Assembly: GCA_000245075.1 (NCBI GenBank) | Contig: JH599958.1 | Span: 77,173 to 141,172 of the forward strand | DNA from: Acetobacteraceae bacterium AT-5844 | GTDB taxonomy: Bacteria > Pseudomonadota > Alphaproteobacteria > Acetobacterales > Acetobacteraceae | Direction: 5' to 3' | Length of the DNA: 64,000 nucleotides | Part shown: positions 7,307 through 16,992 of the stretch, piece by piece | How the letters are laid out: each line of letters opens with the position of its first letter | How positions within the stretch are numbered: position 1 is the stretch's first letter | The notes under the pieces: model-generated | What the model was told of the DNA's origin: nothing | Databases searched by the model: none | What the model saw: only the letters and a program-made list of their open reading frames with translations | Position numbers and translations under genes: made by a program

Positions 7307-8602
7307 ATGGCGAGGAATTTTCGAAGAACGGACCTGGATGGCCAGCCGCTGCATCCGCAGACGCAGATGACGGCGTTTGGCTACGACCCCACACTGTCGG
7401 AAGGGGCGGTCAAGCCCCCTGTCTTTCTGACCTCCACCTTCGTCTTCGAAAGCGCCGAGCAAGGTGCCGAATTCTTCGATGTCGTAGCCGGGCGCAAGCC
7501 CGCGCCTGTCGGGATGGGAGCGGGAGGCCTTGTCTATTCCCGCTTCAACCATCCCAATCTGGAGATCGTCGAAGACCGTCTGGCGATCTACGACCATGCG
7601 GAAACCGCGCTTGTCACAGCCTCGGGCATGGCCGCCATCAGCGCCGTGGCGCTCAGCTACCTGCGGCCGGGCGATGGCATCGTGCACTACACGCCACTCT
7701 ATGGCGGAACGGAGACCCTCATCGGCAAGGTCTTCCCGCAGTGGGGGATTAATCCCTTCCCTTTCACGGACGGGACGAGCGCCGAGGCGTTGACGGACAC
7801 CCTCGCCAAGGCGGAGCGACAGGGGCCGGTCAAGATGATCTACCTCGAGACGCCCGCCAACCCCACAAATGCCCTGACCGATCTCGCGCTCATACGACGC
7901 ACCGTGGATGAATGGTCGCGCGCCTCAGGGCAGAGCCCCATCATCGTCTGCGACAACACGATGCTTGGCCCTGTGTTCCAGCAGCCGCTCGACTTCGGAG
8001 TGGACATCTGCGTCTATTCGCTCACGAAGTATGTCGGTGGCCACTCCGACCTCGTGGCGGGGGCGATCACCGGCTCCCGCGAGATGCTGAAGCCTGTGCG
8101 GCAGACCCGTTCGGCCTATGGCTTCCAGCTCGACCCACATTCCTCCTGGATGCTGTCACGGTCCATGGAAACCCTGTCGCTGCGCATGGAGCGCGCGGCG
8201 GAGAGCGGCAGGAAGGTGGCGGCCTGGCTTGCCACGAACCCGCACATCCCCTGCCGGGTGCTGCACCCGGAGCACTTCCCTTCCGAGCAGGACCGCGCGA
8301 TCTATGCCCGGCAGTGCTCCGGCCCGGGATCGACCTTTTCCTTCGTCGTCGCGGATGACCGGTCACTTGCCTTCCGCATCCTCAATCACCTGCAAATCTT
8401 CAAGCTCGCCGTTTCGCTCGGTGGCACGGAATCGCTCATCTGCCATCCGGCCTCCACAACGCATTCCGGTGTTCCCGCGGAGGCGCGTGCCATCAGCGGC
8501 GTGACAGAGGGCCTCATCCGGCTGTCGGTCGGCCTCGAACACCCCGATGACCTGATCCGTGACCTCGACCAGGCGTTCCGGCGCGCGGCGGCGGGCTCGT
8601 GA
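7307..8602 (+). CDS. Cystathionine gamma-synthase-family PLP enzyme
   Basis: 431 residues of the Cys/Met metabolism PLP-dependent family (fold type I). The PLP lysine is K241 in VYSLTKYVGGHSDLVAGA; the usual preceding blocks are YSRFNHPNLEIVEDRLA, TASGMAAIS, TPLYGGTETLI, YLETPANPTN and VCDNTMLGPVFQQPL. The C-terminus has SLGGTESLICHPASTTHS. Members perform gamma-synthase, gamma-lyase or sulfhydrylase reactions on homoserine esters or sulfur amino acids. It is slightly longer than typical MetB (about 390) through an N-terminal extension. It is monocistronic, with no sulfur-metabolism neighbour, so the exact reaction is open. Confidence 0.9.
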   Translation: MARNFRRTDLDGQPLHPQTQMTAFGYDPTLSEGAVKPPVFLTSTFVFESAEQGAEFFDVVAGRKPAPVGMGAGGLVYSRFNHPNLEIVEDRLAIYDHAETALVTASGMAAISAVALSYLRPGDGIVHYTPLYGGTETLIGKVFPQWGINPFPFTDGTSAEALTDTLAKAERQGPVKMIYLETPANPTNALTDLALIRRTVDEWSRASGQSPIIVCDNTMLGPVFQQPLDFGVDICVYSLTKYVGGHSDLVAGAITGSREMLKPVRQTRSAYGFQLDPHSSWMLSRSMETLSLRMERAAESGRKVAAWLATNPHIPCRVLHPEHFPSEQDRAIYARQCSGPGSTFSFVVADDRSLAFRILNHLQIFKLAVSLGGTESLICHPASTTHSGVPAEARAISGVTEGLIRLSVGLEHPDDLIRDLDQAFRRAAAGS

Positions 8603-8711
8603 CAGATAGTTCCTTTGGCAGACCAGGGCGCATTCTCTACAGGGGCCGCCTGCGCCACCTTGAATCAACAGGCCAGCCACGGCCGGATCAGCCCGGCCCA
8701 CCTGGCCTTGC

Positions 8712-9257
8712 TCAGATCGTCCCGTCGAGAAGGGCGCGCAGGCCGTCCTGGACACCGCTCCATTCGTCGTCGCTGAACTCCATCAAGCCAAAGGCGCGCA
8801 GGATGAACGCACCTTCGGTGGCTAGCAGCGCCATCTTGGCGCGTCGCTCTTCCCTGGACTGAAGGTCGAGGCTGCCAAACCTCTCCGCATACCAGGCCCT
8901 GCATTCGGCCCGATGGTGCTTCGCCTCGATGAGTGCGGCCATGATTCCCGCCGCCCTGGCATACTCGGCCGCGTCCATGGCCATGGTCAGCTCGACATGG
9001 CCCTCTACGACCTCCACAACCGTGGGATTCGGGCCGATCGCGGCGGTGATCTGGGCGTCGTATTCGCGCCCCCACCGCTCGATCATCGCCCCGATGAGTT
9101 CGTCCTTGGTCCCGAAGCGCGACTGAATGCCGCCCTTCGAGACGCCCGCCGCCTTGGCGACAGCGTCAATGGTCAGCGCGCCCGTTCCCGCCTTCAGCAA
9201 GATGTCCTCGGCGAGGTCGAGAACCTTGTCGCGGTCGATCGTCGGCGGGCGCCCCAT
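8712..9257 (-). CDS. TetR-family repressor of the adjacent RND pump
   Basis: 181 residues. N-terminal TetR helix-turn-helix: VLDLAEDILLKAGTGALTIDAVAKAAGVSKGGIQSRFGTKDELI (read as consecutive helices). The C-terminal ligand-binding half (VEGHVELTMAMDAAEYARAAGIMAALIEAK) is of the TetR_C type. It is divergent from the membrane fusion protein gene, with a 107-base gap that holds a perfect 7-2-7 palindrome at 9279-9294. It most likely represses itself and the pump and is released by pump substrates, as for AcrR-like regulators; this is inferred from context. Confidence 0.92.
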   Translation of the reverse strand: MGRPPTIDRDKVLDLAEDILLKAGTGALTIDAVAKAAGVSKGGIQSRFGTKDELIGAMIERWGREYDAQITAAIGPNPTVVEVVEGHVELTMAMDAAEYARAAGIMAALIEAKHHRAECRAWYAERFGSLDLQSREERRAKMALLATEGAFILRAFGLMEFSDDEWSGVQDGLRALLDGTI

Positions 9258-9278
9258 GGTACCTCCTTGACCTATTAA

Positions 9279-9294
9279 AAATACGTCCGTATTT
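9279..9294. promoter_or_regulatory. TetR operator palindrome
   Basis: AAATACG and CGTATTT arms separated by two bases, inside an AT-rich patch between the divergent TetR and RND genes. It lies about 20 bases upstream of the TetR start. The spacing and symmetry fit a TetR dimer site covering the promoters; binding is inferred. Confidence 0.7.
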
Positions 9295-9364
9295 ATTTAT
9301 ACATTCCGGCGCTGCCCCAGGCAAGCGCCTGCACGCTTTGCCCCCCTAAGAGACTGGTGAGTTC

Positions 9365-10450
9365 ATGCATCGTCGCCATGCGCTGCCCCTGTTCCTGTTG
9401 CTCGCCGCCTGCGGCGACACGGCGGCGCCAGCCGAGCCCGCGCCCGCGCCAACCAAGGTCGGCGTCGTTGAGGCACGGCCGAGGCCAACGCCTGTCGCCT
9501 TCGAATATGGCGGCCGCGTCACCGCCGTCCGGCAGACCGAGGTCCGCGCCCGGGTGAGCGGCATTCTGTTGGAGCGTGCCCATACGGAAGGTGCCCAGGT
9601 GCAGGAGGGCGACGTCCTCTTCCGGATCGACCCCGCTCCCTATCAGGCGGCGGCCGATCTGGCCTCGGCCCAGGTGCAGGAAGCCGAAGCGGCAGTGCAG
9701 CGTGCCCGCCGAGACCAGCAGCGGACGGCGGAGCTGTTGCGCGCCAACGTGGGCAGCCGCAAGGACCGCGACGACGCGGTTTCCGCCCTGGCACAGGCCG
9801 AGGCTGGCCTGGCCGCCGCACGGGCCCGGCTGGCCAGCGCCCGCCTCGAACTCAGCTATACCACCGTCACCGCGCCGATCTCCGGCGTCACCAGCCTGGA
9901 AGCTGTGCCCGAGGGCAGCCTGGTCAGCGCCGGGAGCGACAACTCGCTGCTGACGCGCATCACCCAGATGGACCCGGTCTACGTGACCTTCGCCTTCAAC
10001 GGGCCGGACCTTGCGGTCCTTTCCGCGCATGGCGTCCAGGACCTGCCGGTCCAGGTGTTGCTGGGCCAGGAAGATGGTCCTGTGGGCAAGGTCAGCTTCA
10101 CCGAGGCCACCGTGGACCCGACCACCGGCACGGTGCGCGGCCGCGCCACCTTCGCCAATGATGACCGACGCCTGATCCCCGGCCAGTTCGTCCGCATCCG
10201 CGTCTCCGGCCAGACACGGGAGGTCATCCGCGTGCCGCAGGCTGCCGTGCAGCAGGACATCCAGGGTCCCTTCGCCTATGTGGTCGGGCCCGACGGCAAG
10301 GCAGAGCGACGCGCTATCCGGCTCGGCCGCACGGTCGGACGGGACTGGGTCATCGAGGATGGCCTGCAGCCGGGGGACCGCGTCATCGCCGAGGGCGTGG
10401 TAAAGGTCGCCGAGGGCGCGCTCGTCGAAGCGGTGGGGGCCCGGCCGTGA
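9365..10450 (+). CDS. RND efflux membrane fusion (adaptor) lipoprotein
   Basis: 361-residue periplasmic adaptor of the AcrA/MexA type. The N-terminus [18 protein letters not shown] contains a lipobox (LAAC), so it is anchored by lipid to the inner membrane. It then shows the barrel-sandwich half [31 protein letters not shown], a coiled-coil hairpin (about residues 95-165), the second lipoyl half [13 protein letters not shown], and the beta-barrel/membrane-proximal part. It overlaps the RND permease by four bases. The outer-membrane factor is not encoded here, so a TolC/OprM protein from elsewhere is needed. Confidence 0.94.
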   Translation: MHRRHALPLFLLLAACGDTAAPAEPAPAPTKVGVVEARPRPTPVAFEYGGRVTAVRQTEVRARVSGILLERAHTEGAQVQEGDVLFRIDPAPYQAAADLASAQVQEAEAAVQRARRDQQRTAELLRANVGSRKDRDDAVSALAQAEAGLAAARARLASARLELSYTTVTAPISGVTSLEAVPEGSLVSAGSDNSLLTRITQMDPVYVTFAFNGPDLAVLSAHGVQDLPVQVLLGQEDGPVGKVSFTEATVDPTTGTVRGRATFANDDRRLIPGQFVRIRVSGQTREVIRVPQAAVQQDIQGPFAYVVGPDGKAERRAIRLGRTVGRDWVIEDGLQPGDRVIAEGVVKVAEGALVEAVGARP

Positions 10451-13400
10451 GCGCCCGTTTCTTCATCGAGCGCCCGGTGCTCGCCGGGGTGCTCTCGATC
10501 ATCATCGTGCTGGCCGGGCTGGTCGCCATGCGCGTGCTGCCCATCGCGCAGTATCCGCAGATCGTGCCGCCCCAGGTCGTGGTTTCGACCACCTATTCCG
10601 GCGCCGATGCCGATACGGTGTCGCAGACGGTTGCGGCGCCCTTGGAGCGCGCCATCAACGGCGTCGAGGGGCTGATCTACATGCAGTCCGTCAACACCGA
10701 CGGCAGCATGACGCTGAACGTCAGCTTCGAGATCGGTACCGACCCCGACCAGGCGACCATCAATGTCAGTAACCGCGTGCAGGGCGTGCTCGCCACCCTG
10801 CCCAGCGAGGTGCAGCGCGTCGGCGTCACCGTCAACAAGCAGTCCTCCTCCTTCCTGGCCGTGGTGTCGCTGACCGCGACCGACGAGCGCTTCGACGAGA
10901 TCTTCCTCAGCAACTACGCGCTGCGGAACGTGATCGACGAGATCAAGCGCATCCCCGGTGTCGGCAACGCCTCGCTCTTCGGCCAGAAGGAGTATGCGAT
11001 GCGGATCTGGCTTCAACCGGAGAAGCTGGCGCAATTCTCCCTGACGGCGTCGGACATCTCTGCGGCCATCCAGGAACAGAACCAGCAATTCGCGGCGGGC
11101 AAGCTGAACGATGCCCCGAGCACGGGCGGCGCCTACACCTATGCCATGACGGCCCAGGGTCGCCTGCCGGACGCCGAGGCCTTCGGCAACATCATCCTCC
11201 AGGCACGCCCGGACGGTTCCATCCTGCGCCTGCGCGACGTCGCGCGCGTCGAACTCGGCGCCCAGCAATACGACTTCACCGGCTCGCTCGATGGCAGGCC
11301 CAGCGCGCCTTTCGGCATCTATCTCCAGCCCGGCGCCAACGCGCTCCAGACCATGGAGGCGGTGACCGCCCGCATGAACGAGCTGGCCGCCACCATGCCA
11401 CAGGGCATGGAGTACTCGGTGCCTTACAATACCACGACCTTCGTCCAGGTCTCCATCAAGCAGGTCATCACCACCTTCATCGAGGCGATCATCCTCGTCG
11501 TCGTGGTGGTCTTTCTGTTCCTGCAGAACTGGCGGGCGACCATCATCCCGCTGATTGCCATCCCCGTCTCCATCATCGGTACCTTCGCGGGCATGTACGC
11601 CCTTGGCTTCTCCATCAACATGCTGACGCTGTTCGGCATGATCCTGGCCATCGGCATCGTGGTCGACGACGCCATCGTGGTGGTGGAGAACGTCGAGCGC
11701 CTGATGTCGGAGGAGCAGCTGCCGCCCAGGCAGGCGGCCATCAAGGCCATGGAGGAGGTGACCGGCCCGGTCATCGCCATCGTGCTGGTGCTCTGCGCCG
11801 TGTTCATCCCCGTGGGCTTCCTGGGCGGGCTTTCCGGCGAGCTCTACAAGCAGTTCGCCATCACCATCTCGGTTTCCGTCATCCTCTCCGGCATCGTCGC
11901 CCTGACGCTGACGCCCGCGTTGTGCGCCGTGATGCTCAAGCCCGGCCACGGCCAGCCGCTGCTGCCCTTCCGCCTGTTCAACCGTGGCTTCGACTGGCTG
12001 ACGCGCGGCTACACCGCCAGCGTGCGCTTCTTTCTGCGCCGCAGCCTGCTGGGCCTGCTGTCCTTCGCCATGATCTGCGGCCTGACAGTCATGCTGTTCC
12101 GCACCGTGCCGGGCGGCCTGGTGCCGGAGGAGGACCAGGGCAGCCTCTTCGTGGTCTGGAACATGCCGCCCGCAACGGCGCTGGAGGGCACGGCGGAAGC
12201 GGACCGCGAGATCGTGGAGATCCTGCGCGCGGACCCGAATGTCCGCTCGGTGATGTCCTTCTCCGGCTTCAACCTGCTATCCAACGCGGTCAGCAGCAGC
12301 GCGGGCGCGGCCTTCATCGAACTCAAGGACTGGTCGGAGCGCACGGCCCCGGAACAGGACGCGCGCGTGCTGGCGGGCTCCCTGTTCGGCGCCCTGTCCG
12401 AGGTGCGCAACGCCTTCGCCCTCGCCTTCAACCCGCCCGCCATTGAGGGCCTCGGCACGGTCGGCGGGTTCGAGATGAAGCTCCTGGACCGGAGTGGCGC
12501 CGGCCGGGAGGCCATGACAGCCGCGGTGCAGGCCCTGCTGGAGGCTGCGGGAAAGCGGCCCGAGCTGGCCGGCCTCAGCACCACGCTCCAGTCGAACGTG
12601 CCGCGATACCGCCTCGACATCGACCGCGACGCCGCCAAGGTACGCGGTGTCGCGCTGTCCGATCTGTTCGCCACGGTGCAGAGCACCTTCAGCAGCCTTT
12701 ACGTGAACGACTTCTCGCTGCTCGGGCGCAACTACCGCGTCAACCTCCAGTCGGAGGGCGAGTACCGCCGGGAGCCGGGAGACCTCAGCCGGGTCTTTGT
12801 GCGCGCGTCGAACGGTGAGATGGTGCCCGCGAGCGTCATGCTGACCTTGACCCGTGTGGTCGGCAGCGATCTGGCCGAGCGCTTCAACGGCTACCCGGCG
12901 GCGACCATCAACGGTGGCGCCGCACCCGGCTACTCCTCCGGCCAGGCGCTGCAGGCCATGCAAGAGGTCGCGGCGGCCACCCTGCCGCAGGGCTTCGGCA
13001 TCGCCTGGAGCGGGGCGGCCTATCAGGAGCTGGCGGGGGGCAACGCGGGCGCGCTGGCGCTCGGCTTCGGCGTGGTCATGGTCTTCCTGATCCTGGCGGC
13101 GCAGTACGGCCGTTGGACCCTGCCTATCGCCGTGCTGCTGGCCGTGCCCTTCGGCCTGTTCGGTGCATTGCTGGCGGTCTGGCTGCGCGGGCTCAACAAC
13201 GACATCTACTTCCAGGTCGGCCTCATCACCCTGGTGGGCCTCGCGGCCAAGAACGCCATTCTGATCGTGGAGTTCGCAGTACTGGAACGTCAGGCGGGCA
13301 AGTCCGTCTTCGAAGCGGCCATGGAGGCGGCCCGCTTACGGTTCAGGCCCATCATCATGACCTCGCTTGCCTTCATCCTGGGCTGTGTACCGCTGGCCAT

Positions 13401-13587
13401 CAGCACGGGCGCGGGCTCCGGCAGCCGCGTCTCCATCGGCACCGCGGTAGTGGGCGGCATGCTGGCGGCGACTTTCCTCGCCGTGTTCCTGATCCCGCTC
13501 TTCTACAAGTGGTTCGCCGGGAAGGCGGAGGCCGCAGCCGAACAGGGCAGTAAAGCCGCCCCCGCCGCGTCCGAGAAGGTCATCTGA
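10447..13587 (+). CDS. RND multidrug efflux permease (AcrB/MexB type, HAE1)
   Basis: 1046 residues, the normal length for hydrophobe/amphiphile RND pumps. N-terminal transmembrane helix in [23 protein letters not shown], porter domain, then a bundle with the proton-relay Asp pair in [17 protein letters not shown] (transmembrane helix 4) and the RND signature region around [19 protein letters not shown]. The second half repeats the topology ([14 protein letters not shown], with the conserved Lys of helix 10). GTG start overlaps the adaptor stop. It forms a trimer that exports drugs, dyes or solvents with proton influx; specificity not readable. Confidence 0.96.
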   Translation: MSARFFIERPVLAGVLSIIIVLAGLVAMRVLPIAQYPQIVPPQVVVSTTYSGADADTVSQTVAAPLERAINGVEGLIYMQSVNTDGSMTLNVSFEIGTDPDQATINVSNRVQGVLATLPSEVQRVGVTVNKQSSSFLAVVSLTATDERFDEIFLSNYALRNVIDEIKRIPGVGNASLFGQKEYAMRIWLQPEKLAQFSLTASDISAAIQEQNQQFAAGKLNDAPSTGGAYTYAMTAQGRLPDAEAFGNIILQARPDGSILRLRDVARVELGAQQYDFTGSLDGRPSAPFGIYLQPGANALQTMEAVTARMNELAATMPQGMEYSVPYNTTTFVQVSIKQVITTFIEAIILVVVVVFLFLQNWRATIIPLIAIPVSIIGTFAGMYALGFSINMLTLFGMILAIGIVVDDAIVVVENVERLMSEEQLPPRQAAIKAMEEVTGPVIAIVLVLCAVFIPVGFLGGLSGELYKQFAITISVSVILSGIVALTLTPALCAVMLKPGHGQPLLPFRLFNRGFDWLTRGYTASVRFFLRRSLLGLLSFAMICGLTVMLFRTVPGGLVPEEDQGSLFVVWNMPPATALEGTAEADREIVEILRADPNVRSVMSFSGFNLLSNAVSSSAGAAFIELKDWSERTAPEQDARVLAGSLFGALSEVRNAFALAFNPPAIEGLGTVGGFEMKLLDRSGAGREAMTAAVQALLEAAGKRPELAGLSTTLQSNVPRYRLDIDRDAAKVRGVALSDLFATVQSTFSSLYVNDFSLLGRNYRVNLQSEGEYRREPGDLSRVFVRASNGEMVPASVMLTLTRVVGSDLAERFNGYPAATINGGAAPGYSSGQALQAMQEVAAATLPQGFGIAWSGAAYQELAGGNAGALALGFGVVMVFLILAAQYGRWTLPIAVLLAVPFGLFGALLAVWLRGLNNDIYFQVGLITLVGLAAKNAILIVEFAVLERQAGKSVFEAAMEAARLRFRPIIMTSLAFILGCVPLAISTGAGSGSRVSIGTAVVGGMLAATFLAVFLIPLFYKWFAGKAEAAAEQGSKAAPAASEKVI

Positions 13588-14089
13588 CCAAGCCGTACCG
13601 TCACACTTTCCGCTCCGGCGGCGCTCTTGTCCCTCTCGCGGATCGCGCCGCCGGCCAGGACATTGAGCGTCCGGCCGCGCCGGACGCCGCCGCGTATCGC
13701 CCAGCGCCGCTGCCGGACTTCACCACGACTACGGATGGGCGGGAGCCAGCGTTTCGTGCCAGGCTCATCGAAATGCGCCCGACCACCTGCCTGTCGTGAA
13801 TGTTGCGGCGTCGCCCCTTCCGTCAGGGTCACGGATATGGTCGCGCCCTGCCACTTCATGCGAGAACCTTGCTCGATCATTTGGGGCTGAGCGAGGCCCA
13901 TCTCTGCACGAACGGCCGCTGGAACTATCCGGATGACCTGGAACTCGCCGCGGCGCTCCTCATTCTCGTCTTATTCATTCATGCGCGAAATGTGTCGCGT
14001 TAGTCGTGATTACCACATCGTGTGCATCAGGAATTCCCCTTCCCCATTCCGGAGTTCGGCGCAAAACTCGGTTTTCAGGGAGGCCAGGT
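13588..14089. other. 502-base region without a recognised gene
   Basis: Lies after the RND permease and before a Bug gene. Several short open frames run on both strands (for example minus 13503-13901 and plus 13800-14003), but none has a recognisable domain, a convincing ribosome site or family-like composition. The last 130 bases become AT-richer and probably carry the promoter of the Bug gene. It could be a decayed gene; I see no alignment that proves this. Confidence 0.4.
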
Positions 14090-15103
14090 ATGGGAAGAAT
14101 TCGTGCTTGCCACATGCGAACCACGCGACGCGCCATGCTCGCGGCGGGCTTTTCCGGTCTTGCAGCACCCGCCCTCTTCAGCGGCACCGCCCGCGCCCAG
14201 CGTGCCAGCGGCTATCCCGAACGCCCCGTCACGCTGATGGTGGGCTATGGCGCGGGCGGCGCCACGGATGTCATCGCCCGCGCCCTGGCGGAGCGCGCCG
14301 CCCCTGCCCTCGGCCAGCCCATGGTGGTGCTCAACGTGCCGGGCGCCGGTGGCACCATCGCTTCCGACCGCGCAGCCAAGGCGCCGGCGGATGGCTACAC
14401 CATCCTGCTGATCGCCAACGCGCATGTCGTTGCGCCGGGCCTCTATGCCAGCCTGACATACGACACGGTCGGCGATTTCGCGCCCGTCACCTTCATCGGC
14501 CAGTCGGCCAATGTTCTGGTTGTGCCTGCCAATGCGCCGGACCGGGATCTCGCTTCCCTCGCCGCACGCGCCAGGAGCAGCGAGCAGCCCTTGCGCACCG
14601 GCTCCGCCGCGCTGGCCGGCTTCCAGCCCGCGCACCAACTGATGCGGGAGGCGCTCGGCATTCCGCTGGAAGCAGTGCCATACCGCAGCGGCCCGCAAGG
14701 CCAGACCGACCTCATCGCCGGCCGGCTGGACCTGATGGTTTCCAACGTTCTTGAAGTGGCCGAGCATGTGAAGGCCGGGCGCCTGCGAGCCCTGGCTGTC
14801 ACCAGCGCCACCCGCACGCCGCTGCTGCCCGACATACCCACCTTCGCAGAGCTGGGCGTGCAAGAATTGCAGGCGGATTCCTGGTTCGGCGTGCTGGCGC
14901 CACGCGGCACACCCACCGCCGCGCTGGACCGGTTGCACGATGCCCTCACCCAGGCCATGGCGGAGCCGGCGCTGAAGGACCGGCTCACCGCCCTCGGCCT
15001 GCTGCCGCAGCCGATGAGCCGCGCGGAGTGGGGAAGTTTCCTCGCGGCTCAGACGGAAAAATGGTCCGCCGTGCCCCGGCGCGCCAATGTCCGGGTGGAT
15101 TAG
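14090..15103 (+). CDS. Bug-type tripartite tricarboxylate receptor
   Basis: 337 residues from ATG 14090, which has a GGGAGG ribosome site six bases upstream; an alternative start at 14114 (MRTTRRAML) would give a more standard twin-arginine-like signal. Motifs: ERPVTLMVGYGAGGATDVIAR, VVLNVPGAGGTIASDRAAK, AVPYRSGPQGQTDLIAG and LLPDIPTFAELGVQEL. The VPFPPGG segment is replaced by VGYGAGG, and VVENR by VVLNV, so it is one of the more diverged receptors here. Its stop codon interlocks with the stop of the convergent gene at 15100-15103. Confidence 0.9.
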   Translation: MGRIRACHMRTTRRAMLAAGFSGLAAPALFSGTARAQRASGYPERPVTLMVGYGAGGATDVIARALAERAAPALGQPMVVLNVPGAGGTIASDRAAKAPADGYTILLIANAHVVAPGLYASLTYDTVGDFAPVTFIGQSANVLVVPANAPDRDLASLAARARSSEQPLRTGSAALAGFQPAHQLMREALGIPLEAVPYRSGPQGQTDLIAGRLDLMVSNVLEVAEHVKAGRLRALAVTSATRTPLLPDIPTFAELGVQELQADSWFGVLAPRGTPTAALDRLHDALTQAMAEPALKDRLTALGLLPQPMSRAEWGSFLAAQTEKWSAVPRRANVRVD

Positions 15104-16116
15104 GCCGGCGGCATGCGGATGGATTGATCCAGGAAGCGGTTGGAGAAAGCATCCTCCGGCCGCATGTCCGGCACATTCTCGAAATAGGTTTGCAGCAGCT
15201 TGAAATCCGCCGCCACGCGCTCCGGATTGAAGGCGCCGAGCGCGACAGTTTCGGTAGTCGGGTCGCGCATCAGCTCCAGGATGCGGTTCCACTGGTCCCG
15301 CTGATTCGCCTCCGTCAGCCCGGAGGCCGCCGCCAACAAGGCGCGGAGGCCGGGGGTAATGTCCTTGGCGCAGGCCGCGAAGGCCCGCTGCGAGACGCGG
15401 ACGAAATCGGCTGCCAACTGGGGGTTGGCCTTCATCCAGTCATCGCTGAGCAGGACTGAATTGCCATAGACATTCAGGCCGATATCGCGCCAGGCGACGA
15501 AGCCGAGATCATCACCGAATTCACGCAGCTTCAGGTCATGCTCGTTGTAGAAGTCGCTGGTGACATCAATGGTGCGCGCGCGTAGCGCCTGCATCTTGGC
15601 CTGCGGGCTGACATTCACGAAGCGCACGCTGGCGGGGTCGATTCCCACCGTCTTCGCGAAGGCCGGCCACATAACTCGGGACGCATCTCCCGGCGGGTTG
15701 CCGATGGAGCAGCCGGCGAAATCGGCGGGAGCCTTGATGCCGCCGCTCTTCAGCCAGTAGAAGCCCTGCGGCGAATTGGCATAGATGACCATGGCGGCTG
15801 TCAGCTTCGCCCCGCGGGCACGCGCCAGCATGGCCGTGGCCATATCGGCAATGCCGATTTGTGCCGCCCCGGCGGCGACGCGCTGGACGGCCGGGCCGGA
15901 GCCACGGCCCGTCTCGATCACCAGATCGATGCCAGCCTCGGCGTACCAGCCCTGTGCCTTGGCATAGTAATAGGCGGCGTGGTCCGCCGTGGGTGTCCAA
16001 TTCAGCACGAGGGTGACGCGTTCAGCGGCATGGCTGCGGCGGGGCCGCAGCACGCTGGCGGCCGCCAGGCCGCTCAGAAGCGCACGGCGGGTCGCCGGGC
16101 TGGCGAGAAGAGCCAT
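15100..16116 (-). CDS. NMT1/THI5-like ABC transporter substrate-binding protein
   Basis: 338 residues with a signal peptide (TRRALLSGLAAASVL … HAAE). The mature start VTLVLNWTPTADHAAYYYAKAQGWYAEAGIDL is the classic NMT1/THI5-like ligand-binding pattern (pyrimidine precursors, and also nitrate, sulfonate or aromatic ligands). It is followed by GRGSGPAVQRVAAGAAQIGIAD and the GCSIGNPPGDA region. It is transcribed away from the TetR gene at 16231 and is probably the receptor for the permease (16993) and ATPase (20785) on the other side. A CAACTAGTTG palindrome lies in its promoter region. The ligand is unknown. Confidence 0.9.
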   Translation of the reverse strand: MALLASPATRRALLSGLAAASVLRPRRSHAAERVTLVLNWTPTADHAAYYYAKAQGWYAEAGIDLVIETGRGSGPAVQRVAAGAAQIGIADMATAMLARARGAKLTAAMVIYANSPQGFYWLKSGGIKAPADFAGCSIGNPPGDASRVMWPAFAKTVGIDPASVRFVNVSPQAKMQALRARTIDVTSDFYNEHDLKLREFGDDLGFVAWRDIGLNVYGNSVLLSDDWMKANPQLAADFVRVSQRAFAACAKDITPGLRALLAAASGLTEANQRDQWNRILELMRDPTTETVALGAFNPERVAADFKLLQTYFENVPDMRPEDAFSNRFLDQSIRMPPA

Positions 16117-16199
16117 GTGTGTCTCCTACCCGAAGGTCGCGAAAGCCGCGGGATGTTTCCCCGGAATGCGTTTTGGCATTCCTTTTGGGTTGGTTCTAT

Positions 16200-16211
16200 C
16201 CAACTAGTTGG
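16200..16211. promoter_or_regulatory. TetR operator candidate, site A
   Basis: 12-base perfect palindrome CCAACTAGTTGG between the divergent receptor (start 16116) and TetR (start 16231) genes. It continues as TTGA on the right. The same core and right flank (CAACTAGTTGGTTGA) recur at 16903-16917, before the permease. An extra GTTGG at about 16188 makes a second half-site on the left. Confidence 0.7.
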
Positions 16212-16230
16212 TTGAACGCTAGAATGAATC

Positions 16231-16890
16231 ATGGCTGCCGACAATCCTTCTCCTCTTCCCCTCACCCGTAGCCGCGCGACGCGAGACCCGGAGGGCACAC
16301 AGCGCGCCCTGCTGGCCGCCGCAACGGCGGAGTTCGCGGAAAAGGGCCTGGCCGGTGCAAGGGTGGACGAGATCGCCCGGCGTGCCGGTGTGAACAAGCA
16401 GCTCGTCTACCATCACTTCGGCAGCAAAGAGAATCTCTACCGCGCGGCACTGGAGCAGGTTTATGCCGGCATCCGCGCGCAGGAGCAGGCCCTGCAACTC
16501 TCCGAACTGCCCCCGGCGGTGGCGATGGAGCGCCTCGTCGGCTTTTCCTTCGACTATCTTGTTGAGCATCCCGAATTCATCGCGCTGCTGAACGATGAAA
16601 ACCGTGGCCGCGCCCGCCATCTGCCGGATACCGCGCAGTTGCAGGACATGCATGCCCCGCTCATCACCCTGCTGCACGAGACGCTGGAGCGCGGCGGCCG
16701 CGAAGGCGTGTTCCGCACCGATATGGACCCGGTGAATGTCTATATCTCCATAGCCGGCCTCTCCTATTTCTATTTCTCCAACAACCCCACGCTCTCGGTC
16801 ATTTTTGGCCAGGAGCTGAGCTCGGCCCGTGCCGTTGCGGCGCGGCGGCGGCATGTCATCGCCTTCACCCTGGCCGCGCTCCGGGCTTAA
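16231..16890 (+). CDS. TetR-family regulator of the ABC/DapA island
   Basis: 219 residues. DNA-binding domain at about residues 25-75: ALLAAATAEFAEKGLAGARVDEIARRAGVNKQLVYHHFGSKENLYRAAL (consecutive helices). The C-terminal domain (residues 95-219) resembles the TetR_C family with AVAMERLVGFSFDYLVEHPEFIALLNDENRGRARHL. It sits between the divergent receptor gene and the permease operon. The same palindromic element occurs on both sides of the gene, so it very probably controls itself, the receptor and the permease operon together. The ligand is expected to be the transported compound or a product of it. Confidence 0.92.
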   Translation: MAADNPSPLPLTRSRATRDPEGTQRALLAAATAEFAEKGLAGARVDEIARRAGVNKQLVYHHFGSKENLYRAALEQVYAGIRAQEQALQLSELPPAVAMERLVGFSFDYLVEHPEFIALLNDENRGRARHLPDTAQLQDMHAPLITLLHETLERGGREGVFRTDMDPVNVYISIAGLSYFYFSNNPTLSVIFGQELSSARAVAARRRHVIAFTLAALRA

Positions 16891-16902
16891 GTAGCCATCA
16901 TT

Positions 16903-16912
16903 CAACTAGTTG
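16903..16912. promoter_or_regulatory. TetR operator candidate, site B
   Basis: 10-base palindrome CAACTAGTTG followed by GTTGA, a 15-base exact match to the element at 16201-16215. It lies 13 bases after the TetR stop and about 80 bases before the permease start, the right place to control the second operon. The matching TTGACA at 16914-16919 may be the -35 box of that promoter. Confidence 0.7.
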
Positions 16913-16992
16913 GTTGACACTTGCCGCGGCCGACCCTTAACGTTCCTGTCATCGCGGAGCGCGCAGCCCGCTGACAGGACAGAGGCCCCCTC

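Noticed and set aside
10276..11949. 557-codon minus-strand frame, very rich in Asp, Gly and His
   Set aside because: It is the mirror of the RND adaptor and permease codons; the repeat-like composition is produced by the third-position GC bias of the true genes.
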